Shown one piece after another: positions 11,013 to 20,660 of a DNA stretch of 64,000 nucleotides (position 1 is the stretch's first letter; each line of letters starts with the position of its first letter). The notes below the pieces were generated by a model that saw only the letters and a list, made by a program, of their open reading frames with translations, was not told the DNA's origin and made no database searches. Position numbers and translations under genes: made by a program. This DNA comes from Galdieria sulphuraria (lineage: Eukaryota > Rhodophyta > Bangiophyceae > Galdieriales > Galdieriaceae). Location: assembly GCF_000341285.1 (NCBI RefSeq), contig NW_005178433.1, forward strand, positions 62,001 to 126,000. The letters are read 5' to 3'.

Positions 11013-12440
11013 ATGGCTATAATTAACAACAAATTTGGCTATTCCTTATTATGGTATCCTGTTTATCAGTATTCTGACAATACTAGAGGTTGTAGAACTT
11101 GCTGCTTCCAAACAGCCCCTGTGTTTGAAAATAGTAGGTTTTGGCTGAAGAGAGGAATGGTAAACAAACCATTCGCTAAAAGACACTACTCGAAGAGAGT
11201 TCAATTGATATTTTGCAGGCTCTATTCGACTTCTTCGCCTCGTGCACCTTTGCCTTCAACGAAGCAAACAAGAGAGATATCTTATGATGATAGCTCAAGC
11301 CAAGGTGAAGAAGCTGCTGTAGAAAGTGAGGAGATTATCTCCCAATCACAAGTTTCAGAAAGATATAGATCAAAAACTATGAGACAGAGTCGACAAGATC
11401 ATCTATCAACAGTGTATTTGGCACAGAAAGAGTATAGTCGGTTTGAAGAAAGGCCTGACACAGAGTTTACTGACATTTTCAAAGAACTTCGCAGTTGGCT
11501 GGTTGAGGGTCCTGATACTGCTTTCAAGTTTTCATTGGCTAGTGCTGTTTTAGTCTTTGTAATGTCCGTTCTTCTTCAAAAAATGTTGCCTCATAGCTCG
11601 CATGACCTGATTGGATTAGAAACTATGGATTCTATGTTTCCTTCTAGACAAATTACGGAACACTTGAGTATTTGGGAACAACTATCAAGAGTTTTTCGTG
11701 GTCCCTATATTTTGGTTTCACTTACTATGGGCTTTGCTTCATTTACTCAAGCATTTGCAGGCTTTGGGTTTGCTGTAGTAGCTATTGGTATACTGTCACA
11801 GTTTGGTTGGATAGTTAATTCCAACGTATTTCAAGATATACAGCCCATTGCCGCAGTTATAGGTTCCTTAATTGGTTGGACTTTAGTTGGTTCTCAATGG
11901 AACAAAGTTCAATGGAAAGAAATCATGCCATTGTTGATTTCTTGTATGATTAGCACACCATTAGGAGCTTGGGGTCTGCAATATGTTAATCATAGTGTTT
12001 CCTTGCACATTTTGGGTTCTCTCATATTTGGTTTTGTGAGTTATTCCTTTTCTGGTTTACGACCTCCTAGAAAATGGTTTGCGAATAAGTTTGCTGCCTG
12101 GACGTTGGGTGGTTTAGCTGGAATTTTTGGTGGAGCATTTGATATCAACGGACCTCCGCTTGTGTTTTACGGTCAGGCTAAACAGTGGCATCCTGAAGAG
12201 TTTAAGAGAAATATCCTAACGGTGATATCATTAAATTCATCATTTGTGGTGCTGTTTGATATTCTATGTGGCCGTTTGAATGATTACTATATAGGACCAT
12301 TCCTGCTATATTCCTTACCATTTGTAGCAACGGGAACATATGCTGGAGTAGTATTATCACAAAAGTTGGGCCCAAAAAGATTCAAACAAGCTGTTCTAGC
12401 TACTTGTTTTATTATGAGTTTGAGACTGCTAACATCCTAA
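11013..12440 (+). CDS. TauE/SafE (TSUP) family membrane transporter 1
   Basis: Intronless from ATG 11013 (475 aa); the frame is open upstream to 10947 without another ATG. The N-terminus (about 1-90) is basic and hydroxylated with few acidic residues (KPFAKRHYSKRVQLIF, RLYSTSSP), so organelle import is likely. From residue ~190 there are eight or more hydrophobic segments. TSUP glycine-rich half motifs are visible, for example GFASFTQAFAGFGFAVVAIG and GGLAGIFGGAFDINGPPLVF (NGPP is typical of the second half). TSUP proteins export sulfite, sulfoacetate or related anions; the substrate here is not known. A second TSUP gene lies at 52910. The stop is 14 bp from the convergent GTPase stop. Confidence 0.85.
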   Translation: MAIINNKFGYSLLWYPVYQYSDNTRGCRTCCFQTAPVFENSRFWLKRGMVNKPFAKRHYSKRVQLIFCRLYSTSSPRAPLPSTKQTREISYDDSSSQGEEAAVESEEIISQSQVSERYRSKTMRQSRQDHLSTVYLAQKEYSRFEERPDTEFTDIFKELRSWLVEGPDTAFKFSLASAVLVFVMSVLLQKMLPHSSHDLIGLETMDSMFPSRQITEHLSIWEQLSRVFRGPYILVSLTMGFASFTQAFAGFGFAVVAIGILSQFGWIVNSNVFQDIQPIAAVIGSLIGWTLVGSQWNKVQWKEIMPLLISCMISTPLGAWGLQYVNHSVSLHILGSLIFGFVSYSFSGLRPPRKWFANKFAAWTLGGLAGIFGGAFDINGPPLVFYGQAKQWHPEEFKRNILTVISLNSSFVVLFDILCGRLNDYYIGPFLLYSLPFVATGTYAGVVLSQKLGPKRFKQAVLATCFIMSLRLLTS

Positions 12441-12454
12441 AACGAGAAAGAATT

Positions 12455-14245
12455 TTAGATGTCGATGTCAAAATGTAAAGTTGGTTGAATGCGAAACAGA
12501 GCAATATCACTCTGCCCTTCCTGTTGAGCAACATCTCTATCATTCACCAAGGAAACATTCAAAGAATGCGGGCCTTTGTTATAACTTGCTAACATCTGCA
12601 AATTGCCATAACCTGATGGTCGGATAGCTGCATTTAATCCAACGCCCACTACTACTCCCCTCTGTTTCGGAGGTGGTCTACTTGCAAGTTTTTCCAATTT
12701 CTGCATTGCCTGCATCTGAACTGTTGGCGAGTCTCGAAACTTGGAGGCTGTCTCGTTCAACGCATTTTGCATTTCCAGTCTATATAGTCGATAGTGTAAA
12801 CGTAGAGATGGAACCACCAACTCCTCTGCTTTCTTGATAAACCAATCATCAACTCGACGCATAGCCACGTGCTGATCATATTCACTAATAGAGCCGTTGG
12901 CCGCAACGGCTGAAAGTAGCATATCCTTGAATTTGTTCAATCCCTGTTGTTGAAGAAGAGCAATCTGTTTTTGAAACAATGACTTGAGTTGGTTCTGTAA
13001 AAGATTTCCTAAAGAATGTCTTTTCTGAGCTCTAACCTGAAAAGATGAGTAGGGAGCTGTACTCGTATCATAATTGTCCATGGCTTCCGTATAAAGTGAA
13101 GAAGCCTTATGTCCGAACTTATCGATAAGCTTCCCTCGACTCGTATCATTTTGCCAACGTTGACACTTTTCCATTGCGTTTTGTAGCTGAGTTTCATAGC
13201 TCAAGTCACATTGATAAGTAGCTAAAAGTTCTCTTTGCGACGGTATTCCAGACGAAATCACATGACTGCCACTTTCTGCATCACTTCTAGTTAATTCACT
13301 CCAAACCACTTCCGCATAGGTTGCAAAACTTTCCAATGGCAACTCTTTGGAATATTCTCTTTTTAAGAAATAATCTTCACTTCTTCTAAAATGTCCTAAA
13401 AAACGGTCACGAATAGCTGCGACTGACCCTTCATATTCTTCTCTACGATATCGCGGATGTGGTAAGGATACGACTTGAATATCAAAAAATTCTGAAAGTT
13501 TTGCAGTCTTATAGTCATTAGGCTTTTCCACGTTATCCCAAATATGCTCCATATCTGTTAGAATCAATTTCTTCAAGTGCTCCAGAGTTGAGCCATCGTC
13601 ATGGTCATGTACAACAAACAAGATGAGAGTTTTGCTTGGATGGTCCCTTTGGAATATCTTGAGATGCTCGCCAAGGACAGTATAAAACACACCGTAGCCT
13701 GCAGCTTCGAATCTACCCAAATCTGCCAGCCATACATGATATAATATGACGTCGGATACTGCAACTGTTAAAGTCACGATGCGTTCCAATCTCTTGTTGT
13801 TCGCTGCTTGTGAAGTCCTACCGTCAGTGCCTTCCGTATCTATCAATAAAAGGTGTCTTGATCCCGACAATTGACCAACTGCCATCATGGCGCCTTTTGT
13901 ACCTTTTTCTTGTTCACTTCTCTTCAACGGTGAGCTCACCTGCAAATGGGTGCCAAATAAGTGATTGAAAAAAGTCGTTTTACCACAGCCTTTCACACCG
14001 ATGGCAGAAATAACCGCAAACTCTCTTGCTTCTTCAGCACTAATACCTTCTGATGCCTGACTAGGCCACTCCTCTACAGCTTCCGAAAGCAAAGAGTTGA
14101 TTTGCTCTGCTACAAAGTTTCCTTGACTTGTTACGATGGGTACACCGTGGGCGGCCTCCACATGAAATATGTGATTGGATACTCTACTTTCAATATGTTC
14201 ATCACCTTCGTAGGGTGAACTTGAGCCAGAGTTATCTAGGTTCAT
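12455..14245 (-). CDS. RHD3/Sey1-like dynamin-family GTPase without visible membrane hairpin
   Basis: Intronless, 596 aa from ATG 14245 (frame open upstream to about 14293 with no ATG). The GTPase domain starts near residue 75: P-loop GVKGCGKTTFFNHLFGT, G2 Thr in KGTKGAMM, G3 DTEGTDGR, and a probable G4 in VVHDHDDGSTLEHL. The following helical bundle (about 280-510) matches the RHD3/Sey1 middle domain (WSELTRSDAES, ETQLQNAMEKC). Sey1/RHD3 and atlastins fuse ER tubules through a C-terminal two-helix membrane hairpin. Here I see no hydrophobic hairpin; the C-terminus is instead a polar, Gly-rich, possibly beta tail (GVVVGVGLNAAI to LFRIQPTLHFDI). A further 3' exon has no room, since the next stop is 14 bp away. 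Confidence 0.75.
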   Translation of the reverse strand: MNLDNSGSSSPYEGDEHIESRVSNHIFHVEAAHGVPIVTSQGNFVAEQINSLLSEAVEEWPSQASEGISAEEAREFAVISAIGVKGCGKTTFFNHLFGTHLQVSSPLKRSEQEKGTKGAMMAVGQLSGSRHLLLIDTEGTDGRTSQAANNKRLERIVTLTVAVSDVILYHVWLADLGRFEAAGYGVFYTVLGEHLKIFQRDHPSKTLILFVVHDHDDGSTLEHLKKLILTDMEHIWDNVEKPNDYKTAKLSEFFDIQVVSLPHPRYRREEYEGSVAAIRDRFLGHFRRSEDYFLKREYSKELPLESFATYAEVVWSELTRSDAESGSHVISSGIPSQRELLATYQCDLSYETQLQNAMEKCQRWQNDTSRGKLIDKFGHKASSLYTEAMDNYDTSTAPYSSFQVRAQKRHSLGNLLQNQLKSLFQKQIALLQQQGLNKFKDMLLSAVAANGSISEYDQHVAMRRVDDWFIKKAEELVVPSLRLHYRLYRLEMQNALNETASKFRDSPTVQMQAMQKLEKLASRPPPKQRGVVVGVGLNAAIRPSGYGNLQMLASYNKGPHSLNVSLVNDRDVAQQEGQSDIALFRIQPTLHFDIDI

Positions 14246-14342
14246 TATTTTGGTATTAAAACTTGCAACAATCCTGTCAAGATCCTCCCCCAATCGATAA
14301 CCAAAAAAGTGGAAATGAGCTTCTGAGTCATATTTTGTGGGG

Positions 14343-15415
14343 TCAAAATTGATCCGAGTTTATTTCGTCATGTTGAGGTGAAAGTAGTATACAACAAGTT
14401 TGTTTGTAACTCCATCTACTTAATATTGTTAAATAACGTTTCATTTCCAATTCTTGACTTTGATATTTGGTAGAATCATCATCTTCGAATAAAATATGAA
14501 CATCAGGACAGTAACTCCACCTAGGTGCAAACATAGGCTCACCTCTTCGATCCAAAGTATTCGTAACGACAATACTACAACGATACTTGAATGCTATTCT
14601 TTTCAGTAACAAAGTGAAAAGTTCTATCCACGACATTCTTTCATGAAAAGTACAGTCGAGACTCAACATTTGCGCAATATGAAGGCCATCGAGAAGTATC
14701 AAAGCGTTGCAAGCGATAGAGTTTATATCCGTCGCGGCACTATGCTCAAGACAACTTTCTAAAGACTCAAGAGAATTGCAAAGTCTATAAAAATCGATAC
14801 ATTCATCGATATAAAAATGTTCATACAACTCCGTGGATTCTGGACCTATCCAACGGCGTAAAGTAGCAAGTCTTGCACAAGCAGCTCTTTTACTTGTAGT
14901 AAAGAGATATACAGGCATATATGAAATGGCAAATAACCCAATTTGATATAAGAGTTCGCTCTTGCCACAGTTTGACCTTCCAGCAACTTCCACTATTACT
15001 GTGCTTTTGATATATTCCAAAATACTATGTAAAAAGTGCCTTTTCGTTCAATGCCTAATAGTGTAATTGGAGTAGTGACGACTCACTGTCCGACACAAGT
15101 TTCTACTTGGCCAACAGACGCTAGAGATGGATGATGGGTTTCCAACTCACTTGCAGTCTTCCAATTACAGCCAAAGTGTAGAAGGATTTGTTGGTGTACA
15201 AGTTTCCAACGCTAAATATGAAAAAGTGGTGAGTGAGTGAGTGAAGAATCAACTCAGGACTTTTCACGTGCCTCTAAAGGTATTCCTGTTTTCTCTGTCA
15301 AGTAGGACAGGTCCTCCACTTGAAAGAAATCTAAGAGACGTTTTATACCACATTGACTTTCCAAAACTTGGGCTATTTCTCTATCAGTATATAAATGAAT
15401 GGATAAACCTGCCAT
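14343..15415 (-). CDS. RAD51 paralogue, RAD51D-like
   Basis: Exons 15415-15272, 15211-15087 and 15024-14343 give 316 aa. The exon 2/3 junction is GT-AG. The exon 1/2 junction keeps phase only with a GC-AG intron (donor GAG|GCACGT), so exon 1 is less certain. The RecA core has Walker A GRSNCGKSE and Walker B ALILLDGL, followed by the sensor strand SIVVTN. The order of elements and the N-terminal helix-hairpin-like block (GIKRLLDFFQVEDLSYLTEK) match RAD51D better than XRCC2. RAD51D acts in the BCDX2 complex in homologous recombination. The Walker A lacks the usual second Gly-Lys-Thr ending (GKS instead), which is tolerated in the family. Confidence 0.65.
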
Positions 15416-15433
15416 AGAAAACAACTCAATCCT

Positions 15434-17243
15434 TCAACAACGATTTTTCATAGGATCAAAGGGTCGAGTCTTTCTCTTTTTGGCATTTTGGTTTCGTTTG
15501 GGTTGTGAAACCTTACTTACCTAATCGATACCAAATAAGCCAATTTATAATAATTATATTTATGTTAGACAACTTACACCGTTGTTCAAAGGACGCAATG
15601 CTGATGGCATCAAATAGCTTGGAATATCTGCCAAATGAGGGTTGGTTCGAGTATTCAAAGGCCGATCACTTTTTAGTGCCTAATAGAGTTCATATGTTTC
15701 TTCATTTTCTACTACTAGTCATATATTCACTTACCTCAAAATCTAAAGCATGGTGGGCAAAGTATTCTTTCATTTTCTCAGAATTCAACATCTCCCTTCT
15801 AATTTCCGTAGCTCGAGCTTCCTTGAGCACATTCTTTGTTATTTTGTATAAACAATCCTCTACTCGATAACGGAAAGGCTCAACTTGACTCATTTTCACT
15901 TTTAACGGATTCCATTGTTCTTGCTTCAAACCCATCCCTTCAAAGTGATTCTGTAGACGCGGCATTTCTTCCGATGTGACCAGAGTCAAAATATCTCCAG
16001 CTTTACCAGCTCTCGCTGTTCTTCCAGCTCGATGAATATAACTTATCAACGAGTAGGGACAATCCAAATTCAATACCACAGCTACTTGTTGAAAATCCAT
16101 TCCTCTTGACAAATCAAACTCATTTTCTTGTTCCTTGGTCTTTTCCTTATCTAATGTATTGGCATTCGCTTTCCAACTGCTTTTCATTTTTTGGTTCCAA
16201 ATACAAGCTTCATCTGTCGCAATCAAAATAGAAGATTTACCTTGATTGAACTGTTCTACACTATGCAATCTTGACAACAAAGGTAGTTCCGCGTTCAACA
16301 AACTAGTATGAATATAAAACTGGTCTAATAACAACTTGAGTCGGAATCCTTTGTCCACAGAGTTGACAAAGATGAGTATTTTTCCTTTCAATACTTGAAG
16401 TTTGATGAGTGCAAAGACCACCAAGTATTTATCTTGTTCTTTTTCCACTTGAACATAGTGATGTTTTGCCAATACTTGCAGTCTTTCTTCTTGTGTCACA
16501 TCGTGTTTTATTCGAATCTATAGGACATCCCAATCAGAGTTGTTGTTTCATTCCACTTGCTCACATACCTGTTGCATTGCATGCCTTTTATCTTCAAAAT
16601 GACGAAGAAAGTGATACGTTTCTTTATCCAATGTTGCACTGACAAACACACTTTGTACCTTTGCCGGTATGCTCGGCAATATCTTTTGCATATCTTGTTC
16701 GTATCCGAAAGAAAATAACAAATCTGCTTCGTCTACTACCAACCATTTCAAATTTTTTATAGAATATGTTCCTTGTTGCAATAGGTGTAGCAGTGTTGCC
16801 GGTGTGGTTACCAAAATGTGAGTCAACGCTACTTTCTGCCAAGAAGACGGTTGCTTTTGTAATAGTGCCAAAGTTCGGATGGAATTGTATCTATTTAACA
16901 ATTGAAATGTTGCCGTCACTTGATAAGCTAATTCTTTGGTAGGCACCAACACGAGTGCTTCCCATTGCATCCCGTCGTGAAAAGATGTAGAGTTGGGGTC
17001 CATAGTTGACTCTTCTTTGAGTAGTTGATGGATGATAGGCACCGCATAACAAACTGTCTTTCCGGTACCTGTTGGAGCAGAAATAAGAGCGTCCTTTCCT
17101 CCGAGCAGACAAGGTAGACCTTGACACTGAACAGGCGTGGGATGAAGAAAACCTGCCCTTTGTATAGCTTTTACTAGTCGAGGTTCCAGTTGTAACTCAT
17201 CAAAGGAGTCTATTTCAGTAGTAACTTGAGTGTTTTCTAACAT
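15434..17243 (-). CDS. DBP9: DEAD-box RNA helicase DBP9/DDX56
   Basis: Exons 17243-16569, 16517-15735, 15679-15578 and 15520-15434 give 548 aa, phases matching. Motifs in order: Q motif GFLHPTPVQ, I APTGTGKT, Ia PTKELA, II DEAD (VVDEADLL), III SAT, then in lobe 2 GKILIFVNS, SRGMDFQ and HRAGRTARAG. Family-specific features: the ATDEA insert after motif IV, the block PFRYRVEDCLYKITK, a C-terminal LNSEKMKEYFAHH, and a closing basic KRNQNAKKRKTRPFDP. DBP9 works in early 60S subunit assembly in the nucleolus. It shares a 321-bp divergent gap with DBP4, and its stop lies 18 bp upstream of the RAD51D-like ATG. Confidence 0.93.
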
Positions 17244-17564
17244 CCAAAAATATCTATTGGTGTGGTTATCAAATACACTATAACTATTTCAACCGCAAAA
17301 CAACTTTACACCCACAACAAATAAAATAATCGTCTTCATCATTCTCTATGGATGAATAATAAAAGAAGAAAGAAAACTTGTGAAATAGTATTACAACAAA
17401 GTTTGTATATAGAAAGGAGAACGATAGATAAAAAGTTATGCCATGTAAGAATACTTCTCAAATAACAGTCATATTGAAATAGGATGAAACATCTTTTTTA
17501 TGTATAGTATTCGATCCTGACTCGTTCGATGATGTTGTGATGGTCGGTATGATATGATTTTTCC
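17244..17564. promoter_or_regulatory. shared divergent promoter of DBP9 and DBP4
   Basis: 321 bp between the start codons of two nucleolar helicases transcribed in opposite directions. It is AT-rich and contains no ORF of note. Joint control is inferred from the arrangement; I did not identify a defined ribosome-biogenesis motif in it. Confidence 0.5.
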
Positions 17565-19806
17565 ATGAAACCAAAGAGAGCAACTTGTTTTGCGAAAGAG
17601 AAAGAAGAAAGAGAAAATATCTTACAACAAGTTGGTCTCATTCCACCGCGACTCACGTTGAAAACAACCACTTCTCAAGGCAGTCAGAAGAACAACGGTG
17701 TTCAAGTTTATTATGCCACCCAATTCAACCACTTGCCTATTTCAAGAAGAACTTTATACGCACTCAAAGATAGCGGTTATCAACAATTAACTGCTATCCA
17801 AAAAAAGGCTTTGCCTTTAGGTCTACGTGGAAACGACATATTGGGTGCGGCTAGAACAGGTTCGGGTAAAACTTTGACCTTTTTGGTACCCATATTGGAA
17901 CACTTGTGGAGAATGGATTGGACAAGTTGGGATGGTCTGGGTGCGTTGATTATATCACCTACGAGAGAATTGGCAATGCAAATATTTCAAGTGTTGAGAA
18001 AAGTGGGAAAGAATCACTGTTTTAGTGCAGGTTTGGTGATAGGTGGAAAGGATTTCGAGGAAGAAAGAGAAAGAATTGGTAGAATGAATATCTTGATAGC
18101 AACACCAGGTAGACTTTTACAACATATGGACCAATCGACTGACTTTGACTGTTCTCGATTGCAGGTAAGAATAGAAATAGTGATATAAAAATAGCTCATA
18201 TGGCAATAAGATATTGGTTTTAGACGAAGCTGACCAAATATTGGATATGGGATTTCAGAGAACCATCGATGCTATTCTAAGGAATCTTCCAAAACAAAGA
18301 CAAACGCTTCTCTTCTCAGCAACACAAACTCGTTCGGTAGGTGGACAGGATTGTATGACAAGTATTCTTAGGGTTGAATATGATATATCATATGATAGGT
18401 ACAAGCACTGGCTCGATTATCGCTCGAAGAACCTGAATATGTTGCCGTATATGAAAAAACGCCACAAGAAGAAGATTCGAAGGAAATAGAGTCAGAAGTG
18501 GGAAGAGAGGAATCTTTTGTAGATATTCCACTTTCATTGAAACAATCTTATACTGTTGTTCAAGCACCTGAGAAACTCAATATTTTGTGGTCCTTTATAA
18601 AGAGCCATATTCGTTGCAAAATCATTGTCTTTCTTGCAAGTTGCAAACAAGTAAGTTGGATGATTGCTTCTTGTGGCCAACTGATTTATTGCATTGAGTA
18701 TATAGGTTAGATTTGTATACGAAGCCTTTCGACGCATGAAACCTGGTCTAGTATTGTTGCATATTCATGGAAGAATGAAACAATCCAAAAGAATGATCAT
18801 GTATCAACAATTTTGTGGACAATCCTATGCTTGCCTATTGGCAACAGATGTGGCAGCACGCGGATTAGATTTCCCTCAAGTGGATTGGGTTATCCAATTG
18901 GATTGTCCGAGTCACGTGCAAAGCTATGTTCATCGAATTGGTAGAACCGCAAGAATGAATCGGTCAGGCAATTCTTTATTATTTTTGCTTCCTAGTGAAT
19001 GTGTATTTTTGGAACGGTTGAAATCCCATCATGTAAGTAGTGTTTTTATAGGTATATTATTCAGAAATAAGATTGTGGAATAGATTGAACCCAAGAAACA
19101 TGTGGTGAATAAGAAAAAGACTCGAAATATATCAGGCACATTGGCAAGTTTGAATGCGAGCGATACATCGTTAAAGTATCTTAGTCAACGAGCACTTTGT
19201 TGTTATATTCGTTCCATAGCATTGGAAGGAGACAAAGAAATATTTGATGCCAGTCAATTGCCTATGGAAGAGATGACTCGTGCATATGGTCTAGTGACAT
19301 TACCTAAATATACGATACCGAAAACAGTCGTCCGAAATCATGAGACAAGTCGCAATGCTTTTGGTTATCGTAGAGAAACTACTCAAGAAGCAATAGAGTT
19401 AGAGTTGGAGAAACCAAGTTTACATTTATCCAAGGAGAAGGAGGAGGAGGAAGAAGAAGAAGAAGAAGAAGAAGAAGAAGAAGAATGGTTGCATCCGGTT
19501 GATAAGGAGAAAGAAGAAGAGATGGAGCTGGATTCCAATTGGAAAGCACAAGAGTTGGAGTTGGAACAAAGAAGACTTGAAAGAAGAGAGAAGAAGGGCA
19601 AACAAAGTAATCAAATAGGGTCTCCGTCATTACTAGCAGAGTTGGGTGAAAGTGATGGAAAGGAAGTACCTAGTACCATTGACGAATATGCTCAACGAGT
19701 AAGAGACAAGTTACTACCACAACTTGAATATATCAATCAAATAGAACGTAACAGAGTAAGAGAAATGCATAAAAAGAGAAAATGGCAAAAGAAGAATGAC
19801 GAATAA
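17565..19806 (+). CDS. DBP4: DEAD-box RNA helicase DBP4/DDX10
   Basis: Exons 17565-18164, 18211-18336, 18399-18650, 18706-19032 and 19084-19806 give 675 aa with clean phases; introns are 46-62 nt. Motifs: Q motif ([15 protein letters not shown]), I ARTGSGKT, Ia PTRELA, Ib [20 protein letters not shown], then [15 protein letters not shown] and HRIGRTARM. After the core comes the Dbp4/DDX10 signature [12 protein letters not shown], then EIFDASQLP and [11 protein letters not shown] run of about 14 acidic residues is encoded by a GAG/GAA repeat near 19436-19485, followed by a basic coiled tail ([11 protein letters not shown]). The family helps release U14 and U3 snoRNA in 18S rRNA processing. Confidence 0.95.
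19436..19485 (+). repeat. GAG/GAA trinucleotide repeat coding poly-Glu
   Basis: About 15 tandem GAG/GAA triplets inside the last exon of DBP4, translated as an uninterrupted acidic run. Acidic stretches are common in nucleolar helicase tails, so the run may be functional, but its length is likely to vary between strains. Confidence 0.9.
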
Positions 19807-19884
19807 GAATAAAAATCCAATCGACACAAGTGTCATTTTCTTTTTTGTGTGTTGTTTTTGTGTCGGAGAAAAACTTGTCAAGAT

Positions 19885-20634
19885 ATGGAGCGTTGGCAAG
19901 GAAAGGTAGCAGTAGTTACTGGAGCAAGTGCAGGAATTGGAAAAGCCGTTGCTCTTAGTTTTGTTCAAAATGGTCTTAAAGTGGCTGCACTCGCCCGTAG
20001 AAGAGAGAGACTGGATCAACTTGTCAATGAGACACAAGGTTTGCGAGGAGAACTATTTCCTCTCCCGGTGGATATTCGAGATGAAGCTAGTCTTCTGCAA
20101 GCCTTTGAAAAAATAAAAAAGAAGTGGAATACTATTCATATATTAGTGAATAACGCTGGAATAGGAAGAGACGCACCTTTGATAAGTGGACCTTCTTCTG
20201 ATTGGAGAGAAATGTTCGACACGAATGTATTGGCTCTCATGGTGGCAACAAAGGAAGCAATGCAACAACTCAAGCAAACTCAATCGGAAGGCCATATTTT
20301 CCATATAGGCTCCATGTCTGGACATCGCGTTCCTCCAGGAAATATGGGTTGTTATGCTGCAACGAAATATGCAGTGAAAGCTTTGGCAATGGGACTACGA
20401 AACGAAATAAAGACACAAAACCTTCCTGTTCGAGTGACTTTAATTAGTCCAGGTTTCGTGGAGACAGAATTCGAAGTGGCAAGAGCCGGTGAAGAAGCTG
20501 CCAAAGAGTTTTATGCAAAGACAACTTGTTTGACCAGTCAAGATGTGGCTAATGCTGTACTTTACGCATTAGCAGCGCCTAGTCATGTCGATGTAAATGA
20601 TATTTGGATGAGACCGACACCACAAAAGTTTTGA
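19885..20634 (+). CDS. short-chain dehydrogenase/reductase (classical SDR)
   Basis: Intronless, 249 aa from ATG 19885, a normal classical SDR length. Visible motifs: the nucleotide-binding TGASAGIGKAVA at residues 12-23, ARRRE after strand 2 (Arg favours NADP(H)), NNAG near residue 90, the catalytic Ser in IGSMSGH, YAATK (Tyr and Lys of the active site), and PGFVETEF. The overall sequence resembles the DHRS11/YdfG-like group that reduces 3-hydroxy acids, ketones or steroids; the true substrate is unknown. It lies 78 bp after DBP4 and 26 bp before the next carrier gene. Confidence 0.88.
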   Translation: MERWQGKVAVVTGASAGIGKAVALSFVQNGLKVAALARRRERLDQLVNETQGLRGELFPLPVDIRDEASLLQAFEKIKKKWNTIHILVNNAGIGRDAPLISGPSSDWREMFDTNVLALMVATKEAMQQLKQTQSEGHIFHIGSMSGHRVPPGNMGCYAATKYAVKALAMGLRNEIKTQNLPVRVTLISPGFVETEFEVARAGEEAAKEFYAKTTCLTSQDVANAVLYALAAPSHVDVNDIWMRPTPQKF

Positions 20635-20660
20635 AATGTTTTTGGTTGTGTTATTGTTGA

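Noticed and set aside
19379-19630. Leu/Ser-rich minus-strand ORFs opposite DBP4
   Set aside because: They are antisense readings of the GAA repeat coding poly-Glu.
20470-20590. SDR gene and SLC25 gene as one operon-like unit
   Set aside because: Only 26 bp separate them, but this organism type transcribes genes singly and no trans-splicing leader was seen.
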